A stretch of 64,000 nucleotides of DNA, from contig JANQMN010000008.1 of assembly GCA_028280065.1 (NCBI GenBank), forward strand, positions 1 to 64,000, in the 5' to 3' direction. Below, piece after piece: positions 9,431 through 19,063 of the stretch (positions are counted from its first letter, which is position 1; every line of letters starts with the position of its first letter). The DNA comes from Hahella sp. (GTDB lineage: Bacteria; Pseudomonadota; Gammaproteobacteria; Pseudomonadales; Oleiphilaceae). Under the pieces are notes generated by a model. That model saw nothing but the letters and a program-made list of their open reading frames with translations. It was not told where the DNA came from and did no database searches. Made by a program: the position numbers and the translations under genes.

Positions 9431-10762
9431 ATGGCAAAATTGAACTCACTACCTGCTGCGGCAGGTAAGGGACTAGCCGAGCTTCGCGCTCGGCTTTGGT
9501 TTGTTTTATTGGCAATACTGGTATACCGAATTGGTGCGCATATTCCTGTGCCGGGAATCAATCCCGATCGGTTGGCTGCGCTTTTTGAGCAAAACCAGGG
9601 TACGATATTGAGTCTGTTCAATATGTTTTCGGGTGGAGCGTTGGAGCGAATGAGTATATTCGCTCTCGGTATTATGCCGTATATCTCTGCGTCGATTATC
9701 ATGCAGCTCTTAACGGTAGTGAGTCCAAAGCTTGAGCAGCTTAAGAAGGAAGGCGAGGCTGGCCGACGTAAGATCAGTCAGTACACTCGTTATGGCACGG
9801 TGGTGTTGGCCACTATTCAAGCCATCGGTATGTCCATAGGATTAGCCAATCAAGGGGTAACCTTTACGGCAGGTCCCGGATTCTTCTTGGTCGCCATAGT
9901 GACCTTTGTGTGTGGAGCTGTTTTCCTGATGTGGCTTGGTGAGCAAATTACTGAGCGTGGTATCGGGAACGGAATTTCACTACTGATATTTGCGGGAATT
10001 GTCGCTGGTTTGCCCGGCGCGATAGGTCAGACATTTGAGCAAACACGTTTGGGTGAAATGAGTGTTCTCACACTTATCGCCATTACTGTTTTTGCAATTG
10101 CTATCATCGCTTTTGTCGTGTTTATGGAACGAGGACAAAGGCGGATAACGATAAATTACGCTCGCCGTCAACAAGGTCGAAAGGTTTTCGCTCAACAAAG
10201 CAGCCACCTGCCTTTAAAAGTCAATATGGCCGGCGTTATTCCGCCTATATTCGCTTCCAGTATCCTGCTGTTCCCTGCGTCGCTTGGACAGTGGTTCGGG
10301 CGCGGTGAAGGGATGGAATGGTTGCAAGTGGTTTCCCAGGCCTTGGGGCCGAGTCAGCCGCTGTATATTATTTTGTTTGCAATTGCAGTTGTGTTCTTCT
10401 GCTTCTTTTATACCGCGTTGATGTATAACCCTAAAGATGTTGCCGACAATTTAAAGCGTTCCGGCGCATTCATCCCTGGCATTCGTCCCGGTGAGCAAAC
10501 TGCCAAATATATTGATGGTGTGTTGACCCGGCTCACTATGTTTGGCGCGATGTATATTGCGGCAGTTTCGTTGTTGCCGCAATTTCTTGTGGTTGCTTGG
10601 AATGTTCCATTCTATTTCGGTGGAACGTCGTTACTGATTGTGGTCGTGGTGGTCATGGACTTTATGGCGCAGGTGCAGTCACACCTGGTATCTCATCAAT
10701 ATGATTCGTTGATGAAAAAGTCCAACTTGAAGAACTACGGCAAGAGCGGACTAGTTCGTTAA
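9431..10762 (+). CDS. secY: Protein translocase subunit SecY
   Basis: At 443 residues with about ten hydrophobic membrane segments, this is the channel-forming subunit of the SecYEG translocon. Family signatures include IPVPGIN early, [14 protein letters not shown] in TM2, [14 protein letters not shown] in TM4, and the cytoplasmic loop [15 protein letters not shown] that binds SecA and ribosomes. The C-terminus [12 protein letters not shown] is typical. Co-translation with rplO is likely because the genes abut. Confidence 0.98.
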   Translation: MAKLNSLPAAAGKGLAELRARLWFVLLAILVYRIGAHIPVPGINPDRLAALFEQNQGTILSLFNMFSGGALERMSIFALGIMPYISASIIMQLLTVVSPKLEQLKKEGEAGRRKISQYTRYGTVVLATIQAIGMSIGLANQGVTFTAGPGFFLVAIVTFVCGAVFLMWLGEQITERGIGNGISLLIFAGIVAGLPGAIGQTFEQTRLGEMSVLTLIAITVFAIAIIAFVVFMERGQRRITINYARRQQGRKVFAQQSSHLPLKVNMAGVIPPIFASSILLFPASLGQWFGRGEGMEWLQVVSQALGPSQPLYIILFAIAVVFFCFFYTALMYNPKDVADNLKRSGAFIPGIRPGEQTAKYIDGVLTRLTMFGAMYIAAVSLLPQFLVVAWNVPFYFGGTSLLIVVVVVMDFMAQVQSHLVSHQYDSLMKKSNLKNYGKSGLVR

Positions 10763-10786
10763 TTCGCCTTTAGGCAGGAGTAAATT

Positions 10787-10903
10787 ATGAAAGTCAGAGC
10801 ATCTGTAAAAAAGATGTGTCGGAACTGTAAGATCATTCGTCGCAACGGTGCGGTGATGGTTATTTGCAGCACCGAGCCAAGACACAAGCAAAAGCAAGGC
10901 TAA
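10787..10903 (+). CDS. rpmJ: 50S ribosomal protein L36
   Basis: This 38-codon gene reads [19 protein letters not shown] and ends EPRHKQKQG. Cys11, Cys14, Cys27 and His33 form the zinc ribbon, so this is the zinc-binding (C-plus) type. A GGAG site precedes ATG 10787. Location directly after secY is the normal gammaproteobacterial position. Confidence 0.95.
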   Translation: MKVRASVKKMCRNCKIIRRNGAVMVICSTEPRHKQKQG

Positions 10904-10934
10904 AATCAATAACCGAGCTTGAATTGTGTGAATG

Positions 10935-10959
10935 AAGGCGCTATTATTGCGCGCCTTTT
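10935..10959 (+). terminator. Weak terminator or attenuator after rpmJ
   Basis: AAGGCGC (10935-10941) pairs with GCGCCTT (10951-10957) over a nine-nt loop, followed by only four T residues counting from 10956. It could partially end spc transcription or act with the downstream hairpin as an alpha-operon attenuator. Confidence 0.5.
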
Positions 10960-10970
10960 AATTCGTTGAA

Positions 10971-10996
10971 GGCCTATGCCAATGTTGGTATGGGCC
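10971..10996 (+). promoter_or_regulatory. Hairpin in the alpha operon leader (candidate S4 target)
   Basis: GGCCTATGCCAA (10971-10982) can pair with TTGGTATGGGCC (10985-10996) as RNA with two G-U pairs; a realistic hairpin has about ten pairs. It ends 28 nt before the rpsM ATG. Known: in E. coli S4 binds a pseudoknot in the alpha leader spanning the rpsM start and represses translation. Inferred: this hairpin may be part of an equivalent structure; I have not shown the pseudoknot pairing. Confidence 0.4.
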
Positions 10997-11024
10997 TATA
11001 AATGTAAACATCGGAGTAAGTTGG

Positions 11025-11381
11025 ATGGCACGTATAGCGGGTGTCAACATCCCAGACAATAAACACGCAGTGGTGTCCCTGACCTATATATATGGTATTG
11101 GGCGCACTGTATCGCGCACTTTGTGCACGACCACCGGTATCGATCCCCAGGCAAAGGTAAAAGACCTGTCTGAAGATCAACTGGATGCGTTGCGTGGCGA
11201 AATCGCGAAAATCACCGTTGAAGGTGATTTGCGTCGAGAAGTGCAAATGAATATCAAACGGCTTAAGGACTTAGGTTGCTATCGTGGTTTACGTCACCGC
11301 CATGGCCTGCCTGTTCGTGGTCAGCGCACCAAGACTAATGCGCGCACCCGAAAAGGTCCAACCAAGCCTATTCGTAAGTAA
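11025..11381 (+). CDS. rpsM: 30S ribosomal protein S13
   Basis: The 118-residue protein starts [16 protein letters not shown] and ends [18 protein letters not shown], the S13 tail that contacts P-site t[16 protein letters not shown] is the conserved motif before it. It heads the alpha operon (rpsM-rpsK-rpsD-rpoA-rplQ). RBS GGAG (11012-11015) lies nine nt before the ATG. Confidence 0.98.
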   Translation: MARIAGVNIPDNKHAVVSLTYIYGIGRTVSRTLCTTTGIDPQAKVKDLSEDQLDALRGEIAKITVEGDLRREVQMNIKRLKDLGCYRGLRHRHGLPVRGQRTKTNARTRKGPTKPIRK

Positions 11382-11395
11382 ATTAGGATTAGAGC

Positions 11396-11785
11396 ATGGC
11401 AAAACCAGGTACACGTACCCGTAAGAAGGTGAAAAAGAATGTTGTTGATGGCATCGCCCATATTCATGCTTCCTTCAACAACACTATCGTTACGATTTCT
11501 GACCGTCAGGGCAATGCTCTGAGCTGGGCCACTGCTGGTGGTTCCGGGTTTCGGGGTTCCAGAAAGAGTACACCTTTTGCTGCGCAGGTAGCAGCTGAAA
11601 GAGCCGGTAACGCGGCTGCTGAATACGGCCTAAAGAACCTAGATGTGATGGTTAAAGGACCTGGACCCGGTCGCGAGTCCGCAATCCGTGCATTGAATGC
11701 ATGTGGGTATAAGATCACCAACATTGTTGATGTGACGCCTATTCCCCACAACGGATGCCGTCCTCCCAAAAAGCGTCGAGTTTAA
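11396..11785 (+). CDS. rpsK: 30S ribosomal protein S11
   Basis: At 129 residues, with [21 protein letters not shown] near the N-terminus split at [18 protein letters not shown] in the middle and [18 protein letters not shown] at the end, this is standard S11 of the 30S platform at the E site. The PHNG motif is the isoaspartate site in other species. Confidence 0.98.
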   Translation: MAKPGTRTRKKVKKNVVDGIAHIHASFNNTIVTISDRQGNALSWATAGGSGFRGSRKSTPFAAQVAAERAGNAAAEYGLKNLDVMVKGPGPGRESAIRALNACGYKITNIVDVTPIPHNGCRPPKKRRV

Positions 11786-11799
11786 GAGAGGAGTAAGAC

Positions 11800-12420
11800 A
11801 TGGCTCGTTATATTGGACCCAAGTGTAAATTATCTCGTCGGGAAGGCACCGATCTGTTCCTGAAAAGTGGTGTTAAAGCGCTTGAAAACAAGTGCAATAT
11901 GGAAACCGCTCCAGGACAGCATGGCCAGCGTCGTGGCAGACTGTCTGACTATGGTCTGCAGCTGCGTGAAAAACAGAAAGTGCGTCGTATGTATGGCGTT
12001 CTTGAAAAGCAATTCCGCAATTACTATAAAGAAGCTGCCCGGCTGAAAGGCGCGACCGGTGAAAACCTGCTTCAGTTGCTCGAGTCAAGACTCGACAACG
12101 TGGTTTACCGCATGGGCTTCGGCTCCACGCGCGCTGAAGCGCGTCAGCTAGTATCGCACAAGGCGATTTTAGTAAACGACAAGCAGGTGAATGTACCCTC
12201 CTATGTCATCAAGCCGGGCGATATTATCAGTATTCGTGAAAAGTCGAAAAATCAACTGCGAATTAAAGGTTCCCTGGAGCTTATGGCTTCTCGGGGCACT
12301 GTTGCATGGGTGGAAGTCGACTCCAATAAGATGTCCGGCACCTATAAGGCCGTCCCGGAAAGGACTGAACTGGCCGCTGACATCAACGAAAACCTGATTG
12401 TTGAGCTTTACTCGAAGTAA
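11800..12420 (+). CDS. rpsD: 30S ribosomal protein S4
   Basis: The 206-residue protein begins [20 protein letters not shown] and has an S4 RNA-binding domain at about residues 94-155 ([14 protein letters not shown], then [14 protein letters not shown]). S4 nucleates 30S assembly and is the translational repressor of the alpha operon in E. coli. RBS GAGAGGAG precedes ATG 11800. Confidence 0.98.
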   Translation: MARYIGPKCKLSRREGTDLFLKSGVKALENKCNMETAPGQHGQRRGRLSDYGLQLREKQKVRRMYGVLEKQFRNYYKEAARLKGATGENLLQLLESRLDNVVYRMGFGSTRAEARQLVSHKAILVNDKQVNVPSYVIKPGDIISIREKSKNQLRIKGSLELMASRGTVAWVEVDSNKMSGTYKAVPERTELAADINENLIVELYSK

Positions 12421-12451
12421 AGGACAATTCTAATAGCCAATAGGGGCATCT

Positions 12452-13456
12452 ATGCAGCGTTCAGTTACAGAATTTCTTACTCCTCGTAACATCGAGGTGA
12501 ATCAAATTAGCACCACCCACGCTAAGGTCACACTGGAGCCTTTGGAAAGGGGTTTCGGCCATACCTTGGGTAGTGCGCTACGCCGCATTCTGCTGTCTTC
12601 AATGCCCGGTTGTGCTGTCGTCGAGGTCGAGATTGAAGGGGTCTTGCACGAATACAGTACAATCGAGGGTGTTCAAGAGGATGTAATCGAAATTCTTCTT
12701 AATCTGAAGAATCTCGCGATCAATATGCATAATCGTGACGAAGCCAGCCTGTCGCTATCCAAGAAAGGTTCAGGACCGGTCTTGGCGAGTGATATCCAGG
12801 TCGATCACGACGTTGAGATTGCCAATCCGGATTTGGTGATATGCAATCTCAACTCCAATGGTGAAGTAAAAATGACCCTCAAGATTGCCAGAGGGCGTGG
12901 ATACGAGCCATCGGATGCACGTAATTCAGCAGATGACGAAACTCGTGCAATTGGTCGCTTGCAGTTGGATGCCTCTTTTAGTCCGGTGCGACGGGTTTCC
13001 TACAATGTAGAGAGCGCGCGTGTAGAACAGCGTACCGATTTGGACAAATTGGTTATTGATTTGGAAACTAACGGAACTCTTGATCCGGAAGAATCCATTC
13101 GCAGAGCCGCAACGATTCTTCAGCAGCAGTTGGCCGTATTTGTTGATTTCGATCACCAAAGCGAGCCGGAAAAAGTTGAAGAGCAGGAGGAAATCGATCC
13201 GATCCTGCTGCGCCCTGTGGATGATCTCGAATTGACCGTTAGATCCGCAAACTGCCTGAAAGCAGAAAATATTTATTACATCGGTGATTTGATTCAACGG
13301 ACCGAAGTTGAATTATTGAAAACACCAAATCTTGGTAAGAAGTCACTGACGGAAATCAAGGATGTACTTGCTTCTCGCGGTTTGTCATTGGGTATGCGCC
13401 TTGAAAACTGGCCACCGGCCAGCCTTCGAGGTGACGATAGAGTTTTAGGCGGTTAA
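12452..13456 (+). CDS. rpoA: RNA polymerase subunit alpha
   Basis: The 334-residue subunit has the dimerisation N-terminal domain ([20 protein letters not shown] at about residues 28-47) and a C-terminal domain at about 245-325 with [20 protein letters not shown] and [18 protein letters not shown], which contacts UP elements and activators. An acidic linker ([11 protein letters not shown]) joins them. Alpha starts RNA polymerase assembly. Position between rpsD and rplQ is canonical. Confidence 0.98.
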   Translation: MQRSVTEFLTPRNIEVNQISTTHAKVTLEPLERGFGHTLGSALRRILLSSMPGCAVVEVEIEGVLHEYSTIEGVQEDVIEILLNLKNLAINMHNRDEASLSLSKKGSGPVLASDIQVDHDVEIANPDLVICNLNSNGEVKMTLKIARGRGYEPSDARNSADDETRAIGRLQLDASFSPVRRVSYNVESARVEQRTDLDKLVIDLETNGTLDPEESIRRAATILQQQLAVFVDFDHQSEPEKVEEQEEIDPILLRPVDDLELTVRSANCLKAENIYYIGDLIQRTEVELLKTPNLGKKSLTEIKDVLASRGLSLGMRLENWPPASLRGDDRVLGG

Positions 13457-13589
13457 GCGTTGTTGCGGAGTAAACAACTGAAGCCGTAGTTTTTAGTGCC
13501 TGTCAGCAGAGGCGGGCGGAAATGATAATATAGCGCAGTTGGCTCCGCAAAAATTATTGCGCCTACTGAGTAGTTGAAGGAATTCAAAG

Positions 13590-13979
13590 ATGCGTCATTT
13601 AAAAAGTGGTCGTAAATTTAACCGAAACAGTTCTCACCGTAAGGCAATGTTTCGGAATATGACGGCATCGCTGGTCGAGCATGAGCTGATAAAAACCACG
13701 TTGCCGAAAGCTAAGGAATTGAGAAGGGTCGCTGAACCTTTAATCACCTTAGCGAAGAAAGATAGTGTTGCGAACCGTCGTTTGGCCTACGCCAGAATTG
13801 GTGATCGTGATGCAGTCACCAAGTTGTTTAACGAACTGGGGCCCCGCTATCAAGAACGCCCCGGCGGTTACCTGCGTATCATGAAGTGTGGTTTGCGGGC
13901 TGGTGACAGCGCTCCGATGGCGTTTGTGGAACTGATCGACCGTCCGATCCCTGATGTGGATGTTGAAGACGAAGATTAA
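13590..13979 (+). CDS. rplQ: 50S ribosomal protein L17
   Basis: A 129-residue L17 starting [17 protein letters not shown], with [18 protein letters not shown] and [20 protein letters not shown] further on. It ends the alpha operon, followed by a strong terminator. A 133-nt gap separates it from rpoA and holds GTTGTT/AACAAC arms (13459-13464, 13473-13478) and an AT-rich TGATAATAT stretch that might be a -10; no matching -35 was convincing. Confidence 0.97.
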   Translation: MRHLKSGRKFNRNSSHRKAMFRNMTASLVEHELIKTTLPKAKELRRVAEPLITLAKKDSVANRRLAYARIGDRDAVTKLFNELGPRYQERPGGYLRIMKCGLRAGDSAPMAFVELIDRPIPDVDVEDED

Positions 13980-13993
13980 TAGTCGCTGACTAC

Positions 13994-14021
13994 AAAAAAG
14001 CCGCATTTTGCGGCTTTTTTT
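13994..14021. terminator. Bidirectional terminator between rplQ and uvrA
   Basis: GCCGCA (14000-14005) pairs with TGCGGC (14009-14014), flanked by six A residues on the left and seven T residues on the right, so it works for the alpha operon on the plus strand and for uvrA on the minus strand. Confidence 0.92.
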
Positions 14022-14042
14022 GGTTATGTGAGGAAGTATGGA

Positions 14043-16871
14043 TTAGTTTGCGTTGAGGATTTTCCGCAGGAAATGTCCTGTATGTGAATGATCGATTTTT
14101 TGCACGTCTTCCGGAGTTCCCTGGGCGATGATTTGGCCTCCGCCGGAGCCTCCCTCAGGACCGAGATCCACCAGCCAATCAGCTGTTTTAATGACATCCA
14201 GGTTGTGTTCAATCACGACGATGGTATTGCCGTGATCTCTTAGGCGGTGAAGTACTTTTAATAACTGGTCTATATCGTGAAAGTGCAGTCCGGTTGTGGG
14301 TTCATCCAATATGTAGAGCGTTTTACCCGTATCCCGCTTCGATAGTTCCCGGGATAATTTTACCCGTTGCGCCTCGCCTCCCGACAGGGTCACGGCGCTT
14401 TGCCCAAGCCGGATGTATGAGAGCCCCACATCGATGAGCGTTTGCAGTTTCTTTGCGATCACCGGCACCGCGTCGAAAAACTCTCTGGCATCTTCGACTG
14501 TCATTTCCAATACTTCGTGAATGGATTTTTTCTTGTAGGTGATTTCCAGGGTTTCACGGTTATAGCGTTTGCCTTTGCAGACATCGCACGGGACATATAG
14601 ATCCGGTAAAAAGTGCATTTCAACTTTAATAACGCCATCGCCCTGGCAGGCTTCACAGCGGCCGCCTTTCACGTTGAAACTGAATCTGCCGGGTTTGTAG
14701 CCCCTGCTGCGTGCTTCCTGGGTTGCAGAAAAGAGTTCCCGTATTGGCGTGAAGATACCGGTGTAAGTCGCGGGATTCGACCGCGGAGTTCTGCCGATAG
14801 GGCTCTGGTCTATATCAATCACCTTGTCAAACAGCTCGAGCCCTTTGATTTTGCGGTAGGGTTCACTGTTTAAGGTGGATGCCAAGTTGAGTTTTTGCGC
14901 TGCCAGCGGATAGAGTGTGCCGTTGATCAAGGTTGACTTTCCGGAGCCTGAAACGCCGGTGATGCAGGTAAACAGGCCCACGGGAATCCGCAGATCTACA
15001 TTTTGCAGGTTATTGCCGGTAGCCCCTTCCAGGTGAAGCCACTTGTCCTTTTCGGGAGAATTCCGCTGCTCCGGTATCGCAATTTTACGAGTTCCGCTGA
15101 GAAACTGTCCGGTAATCGATTCCGGGCACTGTTCAACGGCTGCCGGCGAGCCCTTGACAATCACTTGTCCGCCATGGACGCCAGCACCCGGCCCGATATC
15201 TACTACATAGTCGGCTGTGCGGATGGCGTCCTCGTCATGCTCGACGACGATCACGGTGTTTCCCAGATTACGCAGATGTTCCAAGGTCGCTAGCAGGCGG
15301 TCATTGTCTCGTTGGTGTAACCCGATCGACGGTTCGTCGAGAACATACATTACGCCCACCAAACCTGCGCCGATTTGACTGGCGAGCCGGATCCGCTGGG
15401 CTTCGCCGCCGGAGAGTGTTTCCGCAGAACGGTTAAGAGTTAAATATTCGAGCCCGACATTTACCAGGAATTGCAGTCTCAGTTGAATTTCGCGGACAAT
15501 TTTTTCGGCAATTTCGCCCTTGCGTCCGGGCAGCGCCAAGGCGTCAAAAAACTCCTTGGCATCGTTGATTGAAAGTTGGCTGACTATCGGCAAGTTACGG
15601 TCACCGATGAATACGTGCCGCGAAGATCGCTTCAAACGGCTGCCTTGGCAGTCGGGGCAGGCTTGCTGGGTGAGGAACTTGGATAGTTCCTCTCGTACCA
15701 TTTGCGAATCAGTGTCGCGGTAGCGCCTTTCTATATTGGGCAAGACGCCTTCAAACGGGTGCTCTCGAAAAACGGTATCGCCCCTGCTGTTGACATATTT
15801 AAACTTAATCTGCGTTTTGCCCGAGCCGCGTAAAATGACTTTCTGAAATTCTTTGGGTAGATCGATAAAAGCTTGATCGATATCGACCTCGTAGTGCTCC
15901 GCGAGACTGGTAAGCATCTGGAAATAAAAAATACTCCGCCGGTCCCAGCCTTTGATTGCACCTTCCGCAAGGCTGACATCCGGACGGTCCACAACCTTGT
16001 CGGGATCGAAATACTGCTTAACGCCCAGTCCGTCGCAGGAGGGGCAGGCGCCAGCGGGATTATTGAAAGAGAATACCCGTGGCTCCAATTCGCTGACACT
16101 ATAGCCGCAAACCGGGCAGGCGAATCTGGCGGAAAAAGTGAGTTCATCACCTTCATTGTCCATTGGCGCGGCGATGACAATACCATCGGCTATGTCGATA
16201 CAGGTTTCGATGGATTCGGCAAGGCGAACTTGAATTTCCGGTTTGATTTTAAGGCGGTCCACCACGGCTTCGATGGTGTGCTTTCTATTTTTATCTAAAG
16301 CCGGCGTTTCCTCCAGGTCGTAGACCTGCCCATCGATGCGCACGCGGATAAATCCTTGAGCTTTCAGACCGTCAATGACATGGAGGTGTTCCCCTTTGCG
16401 ATTGCGAATAACCGGTGCCAGGAGCATCCATTTACTGGACTCCGGAAGTTCCATAATATGATCCACCATCTGGCTAACGGTTTGCGCCTCCAACACCGTG
16501 TCGTGGTCCGGACAGCGCGGATCACCTACCCGGGCAAAAAGCAGACGGAGATAGTCGTAGATTTCAGTTATGGTCCCGACCGTCGAACGGGGGTTGTGGG
16601 ATGTGGACTTTTGCTCGATTGAAATGGCCGGTGATAGGCCTTCGATATGATCGACATCGGGCTTTTCCATCATGGAGAGGAATTGACGTGCATATGTCGA
16701 CAAGCTTTCTACATAGCGGCGTTGTCCTTCCGCATAAAGCGTATCGAAAGCCAAGGAGGATTTACCCGAACCGGACAGGCCCGTAATAACAATCAGCTTG
16801 TCCCGCGGCAAATCGAGGTCAATGTTTTTCAAATTGTGCGTGCGGGCTCCACGCACCTGAATGGTATCCAT
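14043..16871 (-). CDS. uvrA: Excinuclease ABC subunit A
   Basis: At 942 residues this is full-length UvrA, the dimeric damage-recognition ATPase of nucleotide excision repair that loads UvrB. It has two ABC ATPase modules: Walker A GLSGSGKS at residues 31-38 and [10 protein letters not shown] near residue 640, each with an LSGGEAQR signature and a DEPxxGLH Walker B. Zinc-binding Cys pairs are seen as CPVCG...CPSCDG and CEACQGDG...CDVCKGKR. It is divergent from the MFS-ssb pair. I saw no LexA box in the 16872-17070 interval. Confidence 0.98.
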   Translation of the reverse strand: MDTIQVRGARTHNLKNIDLDLPRDKLIVITGLSGSGKSSLAFDTLYAEGQRRYVESLSTYARQFLSMMEKPDVDHIEGLSPAISIEQKSTSHNPRSTVGTITEIYDYLRLLFARVGDPRCPDHDTVLEAQTVSQMVDHIMELPESSKWMLLAPVIRNRKGEHLHVIDGLKAQGFIRVRIDGQVYDLEETPALDKNRKHTIEAVVDRLKIKPEIQVRLAESIETCIDIADGIVIAAPMDNEGDELTFSARFACPVCGYSVSELEPRVFSFNNPAGACPSCDGLGVKQYFDPDKVVDRPDVSLAEGAIKGWDRRSIFYFQMLTSLAEHYEVDIDQAFIDLPKEFQKVILRGSGKTQIKFKYVNSRGDTVFREHPFEGVLPNIERRYRDTDSQMVREELSKFLTQQACPDCQGSRLKRSSRHVFIGDRNLPIVSQLSINDAKEFFDALALPGRKGEIAEKIVREIQLRLQFLVNVGLEYLTLNRSAETLSGGEAQRIRLASQIGAGLVGVMYVLDEPSIGLHQRDNDRLLATLEHLRNLGNTVIVVEHDEDAIRTADYVVDIGPGAGVHGGQVIVKGSPAAVEQCPESITGQFLSGTRKIAIPEQRNSPEKDKWLHLEGATGNNLQNVDLRIPVGLFTCITGVSGSGKSTLINGTLYPLAAQKLNLASTLNSEPYRKIKGLELFDKVIDIDQSPIGRTPRSNPATYTGIFTPIRELFSATQEARSRGYKPGRFSFNVKGGRCEACQGDGVIKVEMHFLPDLYVPCDVCKGKRYNRETLEITYKKKSIHEVLEMTVEDAREFFDAVPVIAKKLQTLIDVGLSYIRLGQSAVTLSGGEAQRVKLSRELSKRDTGKTLYILDEPTTGLHFHDIDQLLKVLHRLRDHGNTIVVIEHNLDVIKTADWLVDLGPEGGSGGGQIIAQGTPEDVQKIDHSHTGHFLRKILNAN

Positions 16872-16900
16872 AAATTCCCTACTCCAAAGAACAGCCGGAC

Positions 16901-16906
16901 ATTATA
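16901..16906 (-). promoter_or_regulatory. Candidate -10 element for uvrA
   Basis: On the minus strand this reads TATAAT, a consensus -10 placed to give a start about 22 nt before the uvrA ATG. The matching -35 region is poor (TTATGA-like), so this is a moderate call from one hexamer. Confidence 0.4.
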
Positions 16907-17070
16907 TCGTCTGCAAAGCGATTTCTCATAAGTAATTTCTCTTTTGCCTGCCATACGAATCCTATATAGGCAATTTAATTGCCATCTATCGCTTGGCTTC
17001 GCGGATGCGCCGGCTTGGTGTACAATGGCGCACTTTTTCCGGCGCCATTAGCAAAAGAATTGAAGTACGC

Positions 17071-18453
17071 ATGAAATCGACACCAGGATTCCTCCCCGCA
17101 GAACGGCGAGCCATCGGCTTGCTGGCTGCTGTTTATGCGGTGCGGATGCTGGGACTATTTATGGTGTTACCGGTATTTTTTATCCATGGCGTTGATCTGG
17201 TGGATGCCAGTCCGGAGCTGTTGGGGTTGGCAATCGGCATCTATGGATTGAGTCAAGCCTTGTTGCAGATCCCGTTTGGTGTTCTGTCTGACCGTTATGG
17301 TCGTAAACCGCTATTGATCGCCGGATTGCTCATTTTCATTTTGGGAAGTGTGGTAGCTGCATTCAGTGACTCCGTATATGGCGTCATCTTTGGACGCTTT
17401 TTACAAGGCGCAGGTGCGATCGCCAGTGTCTTGATGGCATTTTTAAGTGACTTGACGCGGGATGAACAACGAACGAAAGCCATGGCCATGGTCGGCATGA
17501 CCATAGGAATGTCTTTCGCCCTGGCTCTGGTGCTCGGACCCTTGCTTGCGGCATGGGCTGGATTGGCCGGCATATTCTGGGTCACGGCGGTGCTGGCGGC
17601 ATTGAGCCTGATCCTGGTTAGCCGGCTGCCAAGTGCGGTAAACCGGAAACGTCACCGGGACACCATGCTGGTAACTGCAGCGTTAGGCCAAGTAGTGAAC
17701 AACGGCCAACTGATGCGTTTGAACTTCGGTATCTTTGCGCTGCATTTGATCATGACAGGACTGTTTGTCGCGGTGCCAAAGTCGCTGCTCACCGGATTCT
17801 CTATTGCCGCCGATTATCATGGATACTTTTACCTGGCGGTGATTTTTCTGGCCTTCGTCAGCATGATTCCCCTGATAATCTATGGAGAGAAACAGCGCCA
17901 GGTCGGACGAGTGTTTAAAGTCTGTACGCTGTTGCTTACTCTGGTCCTAGGCTTGCAGGTGCTGGCACAGGAGCAACTGTTGGTGTTTACTTTACTCTTA
18001 TTTGGATTTTTTGTGGCGTTCAACTATTTGGAGGCAACCCTTCCGTCCTTGGTTAGCAAGGTAGCGCCTGCCGGGATGCGAGGAACGGCAATGGGATTGT
18101 ATTCCAGCTCGCAGTTTTTTGGCGCATTCCTAGGTGGAAGCTTGGGCGGTTTGGTATTTGCCGAAGGCGGTGTTTTGTTCGTTTATGGTCTTTGTGCATT
18201 GATCGGACTAGTATGGTGTCTGGTGAATGTAAAAATGCCGGAGCCTCCATATACTACCAGTATGGTGGTAGCGTTAAGTGAGATCGATCCCTCCCGGGCC
18301 GATCAAATCAGCAGCGACTTAGGTAAAATCGGCGGAGTGCAGGATGTGACTCTGGTGGTTGAAGATAGACTCGCTTACTTAAAAATAGACAGACACCAGT
18401 TGGATGAGAATCAATTGTACAATTACCCTCTAGTGATTCGACCCGAGGGATAA
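17071..18453 (+). CDS. MFS transporter with C-terminal YAM domain (YajR-like)
   Basis: The 460-residue protein has about twelve hydrophobic helices of the major facilitator superfamily, with the loop 2-3 motif [15 protein letters not shown]. After the last helix comes a soluble stretch of about 65 residues ([14 protein letters not shown] onward to [11 protein letters not shown]), matching the ferredoxin-like YAM domain of YajR-type drug-efflux-like transporters. Substrate is unknown. I chose ATG 17071 ([13 protein letters not shown]) because the upstream in-frame ATG adds a non-family N-terminus. The order uvrA | MFS-ssb is common in pseudomonads and relatives. ssb follows after 14 nt, probably co-transcribed. 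Confidence 0.88.
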   Translation: MKSTPGFLPAERRAIGLLAAVYAVRMLGLFMVLPVFFIHGVDLVDASPELLGLAIGIYGLSQALLQIPFGVLSDRYGRKPLLIAGLLIFILGSVVAAFSDSVYGVIFGRFLQGAGAIASVLMAFLSDLTRDEQRTKAMAMVGMTIGMSFALALVLGPLLAAWAGLAGIFWVTAVLAALSLILVSRLPSAVNRKRHRDTMLVTAALGQVVNNGQLMRLNFGIFALHLIMTGLFVAVPKSLLTGFSIAADYHGYFYLAVIFLAFVSMIPLIIYGEKQRQVGRVFKVCTLLLTLVLGLQVLAQEQLLVFTLLLFGFFVAFNYLEATLPSLVSKVAPAGMRGTAMGLYSSSQFFGAFLGGSLGGLVFAEGGVLFVYGLCALIGLVWCLVNVKMPEPPYTTSMVVALSEIDPSRADQISSDLGKIGGVQDVTLVVEDRLAYLKIDRHQLDENQLYNYPLVIRPEG

Positions 18454-18467
18454 AGCCGGAGAAAAAT

Positions 18468-18989
18468 ATGGCACGTGGAGTGAACAAAGTAATCTTGATC
18501 GGTAATCTGGGGGCTGATCCGGAAACGCGATATACGCCGTCGGGCAGTGCGGTCACCAACCTACGCTTGGCGACTGACGAAAGTTACAAAGATCGTCAAA
18601 CCGGTCAGATGGTGCCAAGGACGGAGTGGCATCGGGTTGTTATGTTCGGCAAGCTGGCGGAGATCGCCCAGCAATACCTCAGAAAAGGTTCCAAGGTTTA
18701 TATAGAAGGACGGCTGCAAACGAATAAGTGGCAAGACCAATCCGGTCAGGACCGTTACACCACAGAAATTATCGTCGATATGCAGGGCCAAATGCAGATG
18801 CTGGATAGCCGCTCGGGAGGCGAAGCCCCGGCAATGGATTCGGGTTGGCAGCAATCTGCGCCAAATGCTCCGCAAACCGGTGGCGCCGGCAGTGGCGGCT
18901 ATGGCGGAGCGCCGCAAGCGCCGGCCTCCAAGCCTAGCCAGTCAGCGCCCCAATCTGTAGATGATTTCGATGACGATATCCCGTTCTAG
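18468..18989 (+). CDS. ssb: Single-stranded DNA-binding protein
   Basis: The 173-residue SSB starts [21 protein letters not shown]. The OB-fold covers about residues 1-112 ([30 protein letters not shown]). A Gly/Gln/Ser/Pro-rich linker follows, and the acidic tip DFDDDIPF that recruits repair and replication partners is intact. Tetrameric ssDNA binding is expected. It follows the MFS gene by 14 nt and ends at a hairpin shared with convergent pckA. Confidence 0.98.
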   Translation: MARGVNKVILIGNLGADPETRYTPSGSAVTNLRLATDESYKDRQTGQMVPRTEWHRVVMFGKLAEIAQQYLRKGSKVYIEGRLQTNKWQDQSGQDRYTTEIIVDMQGQMQMLDSRSGGEAPAMDSGWQQSAPNAPQTGGAGSGGYGGAPQAPASKPSQSAPQSVDDFDDDIPF

Positions 18990-19019
18990 GCATTGTCCTG
19001 GCAGCTTGGTGGATTAAGA

Positions 19020-19044
19020 CAAAGCCCTTTTGTCGAGGGCTTTG
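19020..19044. terminator. Hairpin between convergent ssb and pckA
   Basis: CAAAGCCCT (19020-19028) pairs with AGGGCTTTG (19036-19044) with a seven-nt loop. Neither side has a good T tract, but location between convergent genes supports a termination role. Confidence 0.55.
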
Positions 19045-19063
19045 CTGCCAGATAAAATGCGGT

